Part shown: positions 1 to 10,300 of the stretch, in pieces
How the letters are laid out: every line of letters starts with the position of its first letter
Position numbering within the stretch: the first letter of the stretch is position 1
Assembly: GCA_002633025.1 (NCBI GenBank)
Contig: NMRB01001335.1
Span: 1-64,000, forward strand
Direction: 5' to 3'
Origin: Notospermus geniculatus
Lineage: Eukaryota > Nemertea > Pilidiophora > Heteronemertea > Lineidae
Length of the DNA: 64,000 nucleotides
The notes under the pieces: generated by a model
Seen by the model: only the letters and a program-made list of their open reading frames with translations
Databases searched by the model: none
What the model was told of the DNA's origin: nothing
Program-made: the position numbers and the translations under genes

Positions 1-96
1 CTGATGACGTTCAACAATCGCAAAGGCATGCGCACCTGCGTTTTAACCGAGTTGATGATCAGCGCCTCCTTTTGTTTGCCGGTACCCCATTATTTT

Positions 97-1830
97 GATT
101 ACCACTTTAACACAAACAGACCTCTATCCAATAAATGTAGTTTACTGCGAAGCGACATTTTCGAAATACATGATTCTCTCAAGACAGACCGTGGTGTCTT
201 AATATACATGTAACGTTACATGTATAAAATATTTCAGAATCCACAACGTGGCATTCATGTACTGCCATTGGATTTTACGTCTACTCTCCATTCCAAATTC
301 CGAGTGGCGCGAGGTTTATCAACGATAGCTCCGCAACGGCTGGGCCGAATTTGGCATACCACATACATCAATCGATTTGTCTTTTTTGGCGCTACAGCCA
401 TCATCAATGTCATTTTCCCGCAAAACGTGACAGAAAAAAGTTCCTTCACAAATCACAGTTTGAGTTGACGGCCGAAATGGCGGCCATTTTGAAATGACGC
501 AATGTGGACGTGTACGTGCACGTGTAAACTGCACTGAACACCATGGCGAAATAAAATGGGTTTTGAGAAAGGGACCGGATCCGTTATGTCGGCCTTACGC
601 GAAAAATGAAGATAGCAGAAAGATACCAGCAAGAAAGACAAGTCAATTGACGTATTTCGTCAAATTTGACCCAGCCGTTGACCCAGCTATCGTTGATAAA
701 CCTCGCGCCACTGGAAAGTGGAATGAACTGTAGGTATTGTTCCCCGATCAGGAAGTAGAATTTATAGATATACATGTAAGTCTAAATCAAGAAATTATTT
801 CTCAATGGCTAAGGTTACACTTGTTGAAAATACCCGTGTTTTTCCAGACCCGTGTCAAACCCGTGTATCCGAAATTCCCGGCGAGAGGTCACACTACTAC
901 ATTGTAGTTAAGTAGCCCGGCGACAGTTGTGCTGCATGCATTTTTGACTCTTCCGGGTCATTTCTGTATAGAGGTTTCCCACTGACGTCACACGGCCGCC
1001 ATACTGGCCGTCAAAATGAAGCCATGGTGGCTGCCATCTTGTTCCCGGTTGAAAAGTTTAGCAGCCCGTTCAGACCACCGGGAGTATACAGCTCAACAAA
1101 TCACTTTACCTCTCACAGTTTCTGAGCATAAGTAGTTGGTCTGGTGTGAAAACCGTGTTGAAAACAAAGTGAATCTTCCATACGGCTTGCTGTAGACAGG
1201 CCCGATGACTGCCGACAACGTCCAAACTGCGTTGAAAACGCTGTGTTGATGTTGTGACGTTGCGTCATTTGACGGCCAATATGGCGGACATTTGGGGTTG
1301 TGACGTCACGTGGGAAACCTCTATTGGCAGACAATGTTGGAGGTCCGAAAGCGACGTCACCTAATGGCTGCGCCATCTGTAGCCGTGCAAAGAACGTAAC
1401 GTAAACACGGGAATTTCGAAAAGCACGGCGAACTTGAATTGCCGTGTCTCAAAAACCCGTGTTTTTCAGACACGGGTTTCTCGAAGCCCGGCAATTCACG
1501 TGTGACCACAAAAAACCAGGGGATTTTATGTAGTGTAACGGCTACTGAGATCCATATTTCAAAATGTCCCATATACTTTTCAGTTCAAGTTCAAGTTCAT
1601 TTAAAGTGTAATACATGTAGAATAAAAAACAAAAAACGAAAAAACTTAAAAAACATTCGGATTGTAAACTCGATCATTCCCTTCGTCACTTTGATTTTGC
1701 TCACGACAGCTGAAAATGTGATCATGTATTTTAGAAGAGAGATTGCTCTTGCCTCAGGCGAAGTCGTAATAAACTACTTAAAGCAATAACTGTGTGTCTT
1801 TTGTGAATTATTTCCGCAAATAGTGAGGGG
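97..1830 (+). other. 3' flank of an upstream hyaluronidase-like gene, split by insertions
   Basis: Two blocks here match the 3' flanks of genes B-F. Block 1 (about 97-180) has AATAAA at 130-135 followed by GTAGTTTACTGCGAAGCGA, as at 23606 (B), 51930 (E) and 61111 (F). Block 2 (about 1655-1830) has AATAAACTACTTAAAG at 1768, followed by TGTGTGTCTTTTGTGAATT, as at 34090 (C), 42504 (D) and 61259 (F). In F the blocks are about 150 bp apart; here they are 1.6 kb apart because inverted-repeat elements lie between them. The matching exon 5 must lie left of base 1. That this is a live 3'UTR rather than a relic is inference. Confidence 0.7.
805..1545. mobile_element. nested inverted-repeat elements (inner 968-1324)
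   Basis: The inner element has long terminal inverted repeats: ATAGAGGTTTCCCAC at 968 and its complement ending at 1324, each followed inward by a GACGTCAC and GGCCGCCATA-like stretch. Outside it, CCCGTGTTTTTCCAGACCCG (near 833) and AACCCGTGTTTTTCAGACAC (near 1455), plus facing GTTACACTT and GTAGTGTAAC, suggest an older outer element. There is no coding capacity. These insertions separate the two 3'-flank blocks of the upstream gene. Confidence 0.5.
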
Positions 1831-1932
1831 TGGATTCTGCCCTTCAATGGGAGAAAGCAATCATGCACGAAACAACCTCGTCGCCAGAGGTAGGCCGCTC
1901 GCAGCCTCGAACCACTCGCTCCCAAACCCCTG

Positions 1933-2040
1933 GACCCGTATTCATAAAACTACTTAAGTCTAAGTGTGGCACTTATCCTTTGTTCAACACAAAAGATAGG
2001 TATCACACTTTGACTTAAGTATGTTTATGAATACCGGTCC
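1933..2040. mobile_element. palindromic MITE, GTATTCATAAA family, copy 1
   Basis: A near-palindrome of about 105 bp opens with CCCGTATTCATAAA, followed by ACTTAAGTCTAAGTGTG, and closes with the complementary TTTGACTTAAGT and TTTATGAATACCGG. Other copies lie at 2041-2108 (half), 6034-6134, 42715-42823 and 42825-42935. It is non-coding. Confidence 0.7.
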
Positions 2041-2108
2041 TGGGCCCCATTCATAAAAGAACTTAAGTGTAAGTGTGATACGTATCTCTTGTGTTGAACA
2101 AAGGATAT
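2041..2108. mobile_element. GTATTCATAAA-family MITE, half copy
   Basis: It starts GGCCCCATTCATAAAAGAAC and continues through the centre of the palindrome (TGTGTTGAACAAAGGAT), then stops. It abuts copy 1, so this looks like a tandem or truncated insertion. Confidence 0.55.
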
Positions 2109-2495
2109 TAGGAAGTTTGAGATCAGCGACTTATCACGGATCCTTATACGTATATGGATCGAAATGTACACAAAATTTGTCCTCGTTGTACAGAAATCTA
2201 TGTGTACAGGGCAGGGCGTCATGACGTCACGCATGGGTAGGGGCGTAGGCATTGTACAGCGTGTCGCAGTAAACTGGTGCCCGTCTAGACGACCGCCTGT
2301 GACCAAAAGCTATTTACAAGATTGACGCCAGGGAGTGAATGGTTGTGAATGGTCCGAGGTTGTATGAGCGACCTACCCCTGGGAACGAGGTTTGCCACGA
2401 AAGGCGTCACGCCATGCGAGCTAGTGCTAGGTTTCTCGCGAGATTTGGCTCGAGAGGCGCCATAAGAAGGAGGACCATAATCCACTGTCTCAATA

Positions 2496-2640
2496 GGTGT
2501 CACTAGTGGTTAAAACTATTGAAATGAAACTGACATCCCGGTCCTGATCAATTTCCCACACAAAAGGCGGCCATTGTATAGGACTTGGTTACGATGTGCT
2601 GCCCTCTATCGTAGTTATGATCACCATTAGTGGAGCACAT
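2496..2640 (+). mobile_element. partial copy of the GGTGTCACTAGTGG element
   Basis: It begins TA-GGTGTCACTAGTGG (TA at 2494-2495) and runs through GGTCCTGATCAA and ATTGTATAGGAC, matching the left part of the larger element at 14707-15481. The region around 2545 is intact where the 14707 copy has gained a TTAA-flanked insertion, so this copy serves as an empty site. The right end is not seen. Confidence 0.5.
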
Positions 2641-3122
2641 CTGGTTCGCCACTCATTACACTCATTGTAAATTTTCAACTGTCATTGCCGGTGTGACATC
2701 TGCAAGTGTTTCCGTTTATCATTGTTTCCCTTTATTGTTTGGGAAACACTGGAACGTTTCTCTGTGTGTTCCCATCGTCAGTCGCAGCATATTCCGTCAG
2801 ACAATAGGGAACACCCACAGACGCATCCTGAGAACATCAGGGGTTCGTAGTGCTCGCTCCCTTAAGCCTAGGTCACAAATGCACCGGGCCCCGTACGATT
2901 TTCCCCACCCAGCGGCTTGCTGCAGATTTTAGAGACTGAAACTCGGATCTAAGATGAATCATGCCGAAATCGCCTCAATAGATAGGCGGAAAGTAGGCTG
3001 GATCAAACTGGGCACCGTAGAAATTGGCCAAAATATCAGTTTTTACTCGCCGTACGTGCCCCGGAGTGGATATGTGACTGGGGCTTTACCCCTGAGAGAA
3101 TTCGCGACATTTCCTGGTCAAG

Positions 3123-3241
3123 ACATCCTGAGAATATCAGGCGTTATTTCTGCTCGCTCCCTTCGTCACCGCAGACAAATCGTCTGCGGTGACGAAGGTA
3201 GCGAGCACTAAGAACGCCTGAACGCCTGATGTTCTCAGGAT
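3123..3241. mobile_element. inverted-repeat MITE (ATCCTGAGAA ends)
   Basis: Left arm ATCCTGAGAATATCAGGCG and CTCGCTCCCTTCGTCACCGC are mirrored by GCGGTGACGAAGGTAGCGAG and CCTGATGTTCTCAGGAT. A solo left arm is present near 2826-2870. Confidence 0.65.
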
Positions 3242-3693
3242 GAGTATACATGTACCTCATTCTGTGGAATGTATAAAAAAATACAATTCTGATAGATGTT
3301 TTCTGTGTGAAAATGGGCTTGGTTCATGTTGACTGACCTGCTACACCACCGTAGGCCTATCCAGCATTACCTTTCAAGTCAAGAGGACTTCATATCACTT
3401 GACCATTGTTTAGAGTTACCAGCAGTAGAAAGGATCCCAAACGCTGAGGGGCAACAGGTGTTTTTACTCCCTTTCAAGAGAGGACTCCACATCTCTTGAC
3501 TACGTTTACAGTAACCAGCAACAGAAAGCATGGAACAGCTGAGGGGCAGCAGGTGATTCCAACCCCTTTCAATTCAAATTGATTTCATGACATGAAGCCC
3601 TCTTGGAATTACAAAGGGAGTTACCTCATTGGATATTCATCGTTCACAATAGTGCCTACTACCGGAGGAACGAATTTGCTACGCCACACTCAC

Positions 3694-3807
3694 CAATCTC
3701 GTAGCCAGAGATTAGTTACGCTTGGCCGAGGTTGGATGTCGATCAACATATTACTGTAGCAACATCCCACCTCGGCCCTGCGTAACGAGTCTCTGGGTAC
3801 GAGATTG
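3694..3807. mobile_element. palindromic MITE (CAATCTCGTA ends)
   Basis: CAATCTCGTAGCCAGAGA at the left is mirrored by TCTCTGGGTACGAGATTG at the right, with GGCCGAGGTTGGATGT and ACATCCCACCTCGGCC as inner arms. It is non-coding. Confidence 0.65.
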
Positions 3808-3821
3808 GGCTATGACTAAAC

Positions 3822-3934
3822 CAGGGCCCATATGCATAAAGGTGGAATAAGCTTATTCCAGGTATAACCTAACGTTATAACGTGAAACTATACCTGGGAT
3901 AAGCTTATTCCACCTTTATGCATACGGGCCCAGG
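3822..3934. mobile_element. near-perfect hairpin MITE (GGGCCCATATGCAT ends)
   Basis: The arms GGTGGAATAAGCTTATTCC (near 3841) and GGATAAGCTTATTCCACC (near 3898) are complementary. The ends GGGCCCATATGCATAAA and TTTATGCATACGGGCCC close the hairpin. It is about 113 bp with no coding capacity. Confidence 0.7.
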
Positions 3935-3979
3935 TGTATACATGTATACAGTAATGATGAACAACACGCAGAACTACGC

Positions 3980-4113
3980 CACTGGGAGGTGCTGTGAGCG
4001 GTTGTACCTTTTTTTGGACATTCCGTCCCTGTTGAACTGCGCATTGCTTTGCTCTGTTTCTGACGTCTTTCTGTACAACCGCTCGCAGCGCCGCCCTGCC
4101 GGGATGACCAGTG
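3980..4113. mobile_element. TIR element, GGCGCTGCGAGCG family, short form
   Basis: The ends CCACTGGGAGGTGCTGTGAG and CTCGCAGCGCCGCCC..CCAGTGG are inverted, with GCGGTTGTAC and GTACAACCGC inside. The same terminal motif bounds a ~320-bp element at 16566-16884 and an ~855-bp element at 38835-39689. Confidence 0.6.
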
Positions 4114-4181
4114 GCGTTGGCGTTCTGCATATTCCTCGGATGGTCAGCGCCTCTTTTTGGTAAGCCCTGCCAACGGCGCCT

Positions 4182-5308
4182 GGGATTTCCTTAGATTGGT
4201 ACCACGATCATCCGCTAGGTGGGTTTATGAGGATTGGTATAGCCTAATGAAACACCCGGATGGACACTCAGGATCCTGAGGGTAAACCAGGTGTGGAAGA
4301 AATCCATGTCCCCCAAAAACCAAAGTCCGGTCTCATTGTTCAGCGTGGGATTAGAATATATGGCTAGAGAGACCATGACCATTCGAATATAACCTTACAG
4401 TAGCGGGCTATTGTTTGGCGGACTTGCATTCCTAGGACGCGGATTCCTGTCACACCTGGTAGGCCTATTCATCGTTTCGACGACCCGCCGCCATCTTGGT
4501 TTCCACGGAGATTTCTTGGAACCCGCGCATGCGCACTTTTCTGGTAGGCAAAACAACGCAAAGTGATTGTTCAAGAGATACGAATTTGCCCCACTCACTA
4601 CACTGTGTCCCCCAAAACCTGCGCGAGATTGCCTACCAGATGTAACTGCGCATGTGCAGTTTGGAAAAAAATCAAGATGGCGGGGGGCCGTCGAAACGAT
4701 GAATACTTGCCAACAAGGGAAGTCCAGGCAGTCATGAGTACATCGGTTCTCATTTTCCTGTACAAAGCTTTGGGTCCAATGATCAAGTCAGTTCCAAAAA
4801 TTCAATCGGCCGTATTAAACTTCCGTCAAAAGAATATTCAAAGGTGCCCGGAAAGTTTTCCATGTACAGGAGGTAATTCTCTACCGATTTAGATAGGTCG
4901 GCAAATTTCATCCAAATATCGGGATTTTGTGTTCGGACTAATATTGCCGAAAAATGGCTATTTCGGCGGCCATATTTGAATTCAATATGGCAGCCGCCAG
5001 GGGCGCCATATTTTGGGGTCCATTTTTTTCATGATCCTTTAGGTACCAAAGTATGCCTGTGGACAGTTTCATGCTTTCTTGAAGAAGTGAACGATAGGTA
5101 TAGGCCTAGATAGAGACCTACATCACGACTAGTGAGGCTATTTCTGACGTTTTGTTGCTTTTTCCATTGAGTCCGAATGACGTCATTAACGGTGGTATTT
5201 CCTCGTCTTTATAGCAGCCAATTAAAACGCAAATTTGTAATAGGCTATTATATAGAGATCCTCATAAACCCACCTAGCGGAGTATCGTGGTACAAATCCA
5301 GGGATTCC
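4182..5308. mobile_element. 1.1-kb TIR element (GGTACCACGATCATCCGC)
   Basis: The left end (4182-4235) and the right end (5257-5308) are inverted copies of about 50 bp sharing ATCCTCATAAACCCACCTAG and GTACCACGAT. Inside is a second inverted pair (4462-4510 and 4670-4712, GTCGAAACGATGAAT). A 109-codon open frame at 4563-4892 spans the interior, but I recognise no transposase motif in it. Confidence 0.6.
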
Positions 5309-5459
5309 CTTTCGTGAGTGTCTGCCCATTTACTTCGAAATGGAAGTTTTTGTGAGATTTCTTCTCTTCAGTTTTTAAGAGGGTGGCCACCGGTGTACAG
5401 GAAAATGAAAAGGGCCGATCTAAATGGGATAGCCGTGAACTTTATTTTTTGAGAAGTCC

Positions 5460-6005
5460 AATGCCGAATGGTGGCTGTTCAAAGTCGGCGCCTACCATTG
5501 GCGACAACGTGTGCACGCGACGGGCATGTGACTTCACCACACCGGCCAATCAGAATAAAAGAGATTCTGCAAAAGAATCGAACTACCAGGCACCGGCGCA
5601 AATCAAATATAGAACCAGGAGCTCCAGTAGGACTATCAGAATAACAGCTGGCGACAGACCAAAATCATATTTTTGCAATTATACCAGAACCTATTTAATC
5701 AGGTTGAACTGAATTGAAATTGTATCGATCGGAGGCCGAATTATGGACGCTGTGCGGAACACGAAAACAATCAGAGGGACGGGTGGGCCTCGGACAATAA
5801 CAATAGAGATCCATATTTGTCTATAGTCAGAACAGACAACAATTAAAATTGGTTTACTTGATCAAGCTGCATACTTGATATTGTTCCGCTATGAAAACAA
5901 TCGATCCCGGGCAATCGATAGAGATGGATTGCCCGAGCCTCAGATAATGTACACAGGGGCCTATTATTTGTATCTCATCGGCCATTACTCTCACTAAAAG
6001 CTTGG
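5460..6005. repeat. dispersed repeat (CAATCAGAATAAAAGAGATT type)
   Basis: This block shares its order of motifs (GACCAATCAGAATCGAA-like, AATAACAGCTGGCGACAG, GGCCTCGGACAATAACAA) with 17560-17930 and 56160-56700, and partly with 63080-63200. It is non-coding and probably an old transposon. Confidence 0.5.
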
Positions 6006-6033
6006 AAAAGAAAGACAGATTAGGTACGGGGGG

Positions 6034-6134
6034 GGGGGTATTCATAAACTACTTAAGTCTAAGTGTGACACTTATATCCTTTGTTCAACACATGACAACT
6101 ATCACACTTTGACTTAACCGTGTTTGACCCCGGT
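6034..6134. mobile_element. GTATTCATAAA-family MITE, copy 3
   Basis: It starts GTATTCATAAACTACTTAAG and contains AAGTGTGACACTTAT and CTTTGTTCAACACA, ending near TTTGACCCCGG. The right arm is eroded. Confidence 0.6.
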
Positions 6135-7164
6135 CTGTAGTTCTCAAGTCATACGTTCACGACGAAAGCTACCCTCGCCGTCGATACGTGCTTACATATT
6201 TTTCAAAGAAAATACGGTTGAGGAAGATTTCTAGCAACAGTTAGATAACGAAAAAACGTCTGGTGATCTCAATCGCTCATAGTCAGATTGTTTCACATGG
6301 AAGCATGCCACTTTCACGTGACTTTCTCAACTCGTGTTCGAACAAAAACACGAATTGATGGCGAAGGTACCTTTCATGAATGAGGTACACCTGCGTACCA
6401 AAAGGAGGCGCTGACCAGGTTCTTCGACACAAGAAGCATGTGTGTTATTGCGATGACGAAAGCAATGTTTTAAGCGTTTTTCCGCCGCGGTTTCATCACT
6501 GCCCGACAAATCCTTTGTTATTTTCTCGGTCCGCTGCCTTTTAACAAATCATTTTCTGCCGGTGCGTTTTCCCGCTGCGCGAAAAAGCGATTTTGCGGCG
6601 AGCGGTGCGTTTTTCACGGGGGTTTGGATAATCCTTCGATGGTTTAACAACACATAGCCTGTTGATTGTCCCAATGCCTATGAACCGCTGCGGAAATCGC
6701 TGTAGTGGAAACAGGCTTTACAGTTGGTTTATAAATGTAGTCATCATTTTTAAGTGCCGCGATATGCGGAAAATCATTTTTTTTGGAAGGTTACATATTG
6801 AATCCAGTTTTAAAAGAACTGAGGGAGGAAGAATGCTCTTAAATGGCAATGAAACGGCAAAACTAGATACATTTACATACTCGATATATTTCGGCCTGCT
6901 ACGATAAAGGTTCATGAGAGTTAGATGGGTTTTGCGAGAAGACTATGATTTGTAGCAGCCAATTCAGGAGAAAAGCTCACAAAACCACCCTTGGCGGAGG
7001 TGGTTCTTCAGGTTGTGTAAAACTAGAAGTTTGATTTTGATGGGTTTCAGGCCCAGTTCAAATATTTCGCCTAATCTGGCATCATACCCAGCCTCCACAC
7101 TGACTAATTCTGCGTTGAATAGGGTCAAGGCCATAGGCCTACTGCTGAAGTGATTTTGAGAGTC

Positions 7165-7304
7165 ATTGTTTAGTGGTCCAGGCATCCCAGCTGAATCGAT
7201 TGATCTAGAGTCCATGGTCCTTAAATAGGCCTACCCATCTGTTTCCTGGCATTGCCTGGATGACATTCAGAAGTTGCGAGCCACAACAGGTCGTATCTTC
7301 CAAA
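7165..7304 (+). promoter_or_regulatory. promoter and 5'UTR block of gene A
   Basis: Conserved upstream of every copy: a CATCCCAGCTGAATC-like block with E-box CAGCTG (7188-7193), a TATA-like TTAAATAGGCC box (7221, 84 bp before the ATG), then CCTGGCATTGCCTGGATGA and CTTCCAAAATG. Conservation is seen directly. Promoter function is inferred from position and spacing. Confidence 0.55.
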
Positions 7305-10300
7305 ATGAAGATCCTGATAATGATGCTGGTGTTTGGAGCTGTTTTAGCAGAAAATCCTCTGCCTGATGATCCATTTATAGCAATCTGGAACGCACCACTC
7401 AACATGTGCAAGAAGCCACACCACCCCGATCTATCTCAATATGGTATTGTTACCAACGCCAAACAGAAGAGTATTGGAAAAGCTTTGACCATTTGGTACA
7501 AGTTTGCAAAGTTTCCACATATCGGTCACCACAATATGAAAGATATCAATCCACAACCATCGAACGGCGGGATTCCAGAGGTGAGTACACTTAAAGTAGC
7601 GAATGGCTCGCGGGGTTTGTTTTGATTTTTGGTGGTACCTCCCATAGTGAACGAACCTAGTCTCCAGGCAAAGCCGTGCTCCAGTCATAGGCAAAACCTG
7701 TGCAAATATGCGAACGTGCACCTGGGGACGAGGTTCCATTAGAAATTTGTTAAAATGGGTTAATGACATTTGCAAATTCAGTCGGTCAAGATGTACATTT
7801 TGTACTATTCACATTGATTTCGAAGCGGCAGATTTTGCAGAATACGCCTCCGAAGTTTGGCTGTCTAATGCATTTCCCATTAAACTAAAATCCTTCTTTC
7901 GCCTTTTTCTCAAAACGGCGCTTGATTTGAGGACATGTCAACAAACAACCTTCAACAAACCCCGCGAGCCATTTGCTTTAAAGCAGCTTTGGCTATAAAG
8001 CAAGGCGCCCACAGACGAATAATTTCTCAGCCCAATTTTGCGCAGCGGTGTTCGAGTCGTGGACATGCTTGCGCCCCGAATATGAAGGCTGCGCCGCTAT
8101 GTGCGGGTGACTACTGTTTGTTAAAGCCGTTTTTGACACATTTTCATTGAATAATAAACACGCCATGTATTGTTAACCCAAGATACAGAATAGCACAAAA
8201 TTGACACACAAGACTCAGTCTTTTCTAGAGTTTCAGATTGTAAAGTTCCACTTGAAAAAGACCCCGGTTGGGGTCGAAAATTCGTGAATTCTGGAGATTG
8301 ACTTCTTGCTTATTACTATGTATTGTTAAGCTATTGAAGAATTGTCCAAAACCCTGTGAAATCGCAAATCGCAATGCGGAAACCAGGTGTCAAGTGGAAA
8401 CAGGTCTAAGGCCTGCTTTCAATTGGAGCGTTTTCGTGCGCGGAATTCTGTGCCGAAAAGTCGACCCAATTCATTTTCACTTAGCCGTTTCAATCACCGC
8501 GTTTCAGGAATCGCGAGACAAGCGCGAGAGGATCGACTTTCTTTCCTCGGGAGCGAGAGGCCCGCGCGCGGAGAAAAAAGTCAATCTCAAATCGCCTTTT
8601 TTTGCTCGCACCTGCCTGCTTTCCATTGGAGCGTTTCCGCGTGCGGAATTCTGTGCGGAAAAGTCGATTCAATCCATTTTCATTGGCTGTTTCAATGAAA
8701 GCGTTTTGGCAATCGCGAGATCAGCATGAGGGGATCGACTTTGCTTTCTCGCGAGCGAGAGGCCCGCGCGCGGGAAAAAAAGTCGATGTCGAATCGACTT
8801 TTTTTCCAACTGGAACATGGGGTCATATGAAAAAAGAGTAGCAAACGCTTTTACTTGAATTTTGCAGTCCTAATGTATTAGGCAATGCCGTACATGAAGT
8901 AAAAGCATTTGCTCGTCTTTATTCATATGACCCATGGTTTCTGAGCCATGTTGAAAATATGTACGCGGCCGCAGATCGTCAGGGGAACACGACAGCAGTA
9001 CCAATTCGGCGCCAACCACCCTGTGTCGTAACGCGTGAATGGAAAAGGTCACAAAACTCGTACGCGTCTCGCTTGCCTCCGCGCTTGTAAATCGCGCGCG
9101 GAATCGCTCCAATGGAAAGCAGCCCTTAAGGCCTGTTTCCACTAGAACGACTTTGCGGCGACCGGTGCGTTTTTCACAGGGGTTTGGACAATCCTTCGAT
9201 GCTTTAATAACACATAGCCTGTTGATTGTCCCAATGCCTGTGAACCGTTGCGGAAACCGCTGTAGTGGAAACAGGTCCGAGCCTCAGAATCCATTCACGC
9301 GATTTTCGTGCCGCGCGATGTCGCATCCTTTGTCCAGGACCAACGCGGCGGAAACAAACAATGCTTTCGAGCGTCTGCGGCAAGAAAATCGCGTGAATGG
9401 ATTCTTAAGGCCTGCTTTCCATTGGCGCGTTTCCGTGCTCGGAATTCTGTGCCTAAAAGTCGATCCAATTCATTCATAAAGTTGACTGACCCAACGCTGT
9501 CGACTCGTCATTTATCTGGGCCAGTCGATTTTAAAAACACCCCTGCCGGACGGCAAATCGCACCATTTTTATCGGACATGTGCTTCTATATTCTACATGT
9601 ACATGTAGCTTTACGCATCGAGTTGTGTCGGAAATGTGCGCTTGGCTTTAGGGCGGCTTTCCGTGCGCGGAAACGCTCGAAATTATTGTTTTTTTCAGCG
9701 CCGTGACCAACGCCGCGGAAAAAACAATGCTTTCGAGCAAGGGCGGCTTTCATTGGAGCGTTTATGTTAAAGCTGAATTGTTCAATAGGAGCAGTCAGCT
9801 GCGCGTATTGCCAAACGATGGCAGCAAAGTTCTAACGCACCAATAAAGTCTGGCAACATCTATCTTTGACCTAATGGAATGCGGAAGCTAGGAAATTGAT
9901 CGTTGGATTTTCCACGGACCTTTAATCACACGCGGCTATTGAATGACCGGTGGACAACGCGAACAATCGGGGAACGACCACAAGTGATCGACAGGCATGA
10001 TTATAAACCGCAAAGCTCTGTCACATTACATGACTTCCGCATTCCATTAGGTTGAAGATAGATGTTGCCAGACTTTACACTGGAAAATCCAAGTGATTGG
10101 TGCTCGATCAAGAATGACTGGGTCCGCTATATGCATTGAATTGGGCCGTAGTGACACCTATTGGTCAACTTACTGACAGCCGCTGTTGAGAGGTCTGCAG
10201 TGAATGACATAATATTAAAGGGACTAGGAAAATTTTTTCAAGCTTCGGTTATTTCAAAATGCTAGTCTTTCATGATAAATTCCCACCGTCAATTCACTTT

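Larger units (their letters stand above)
2120..7164. other. intergenic, repeat-rich, no gene recognised
   Basis: Between the upstream gene's 3' flank and gene A I see only mobile elements, listed separately where their ends are clear. I also see a degenerate copy of the TTCAAGAGGACTTC dispersed repeat (about 3365-3660), a short C/G run at 6028-6038 and a GTTTCCACT-type hairpin near 6570-6725. The short open frames here overlap inverted repeats and show no family resemblance. Confidence 0.5.

Noticed and set aside
4563-4892. 109-codon frame inside the 1.1-kb TIR element as a transposase
   Set aside because: No DDE or DNA-binding motif recognised and it is too short. The region contains an inner inverted repeat that explains part of the frame.
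8268-8729. 153-codon open frame, and neighbours to 9479
   Set aside because: It overlaps GC-rich inverted repeats and has no family resemblance. Such frames are expected in low-stop GC-rich hairpins inside intron 1 of gene A.
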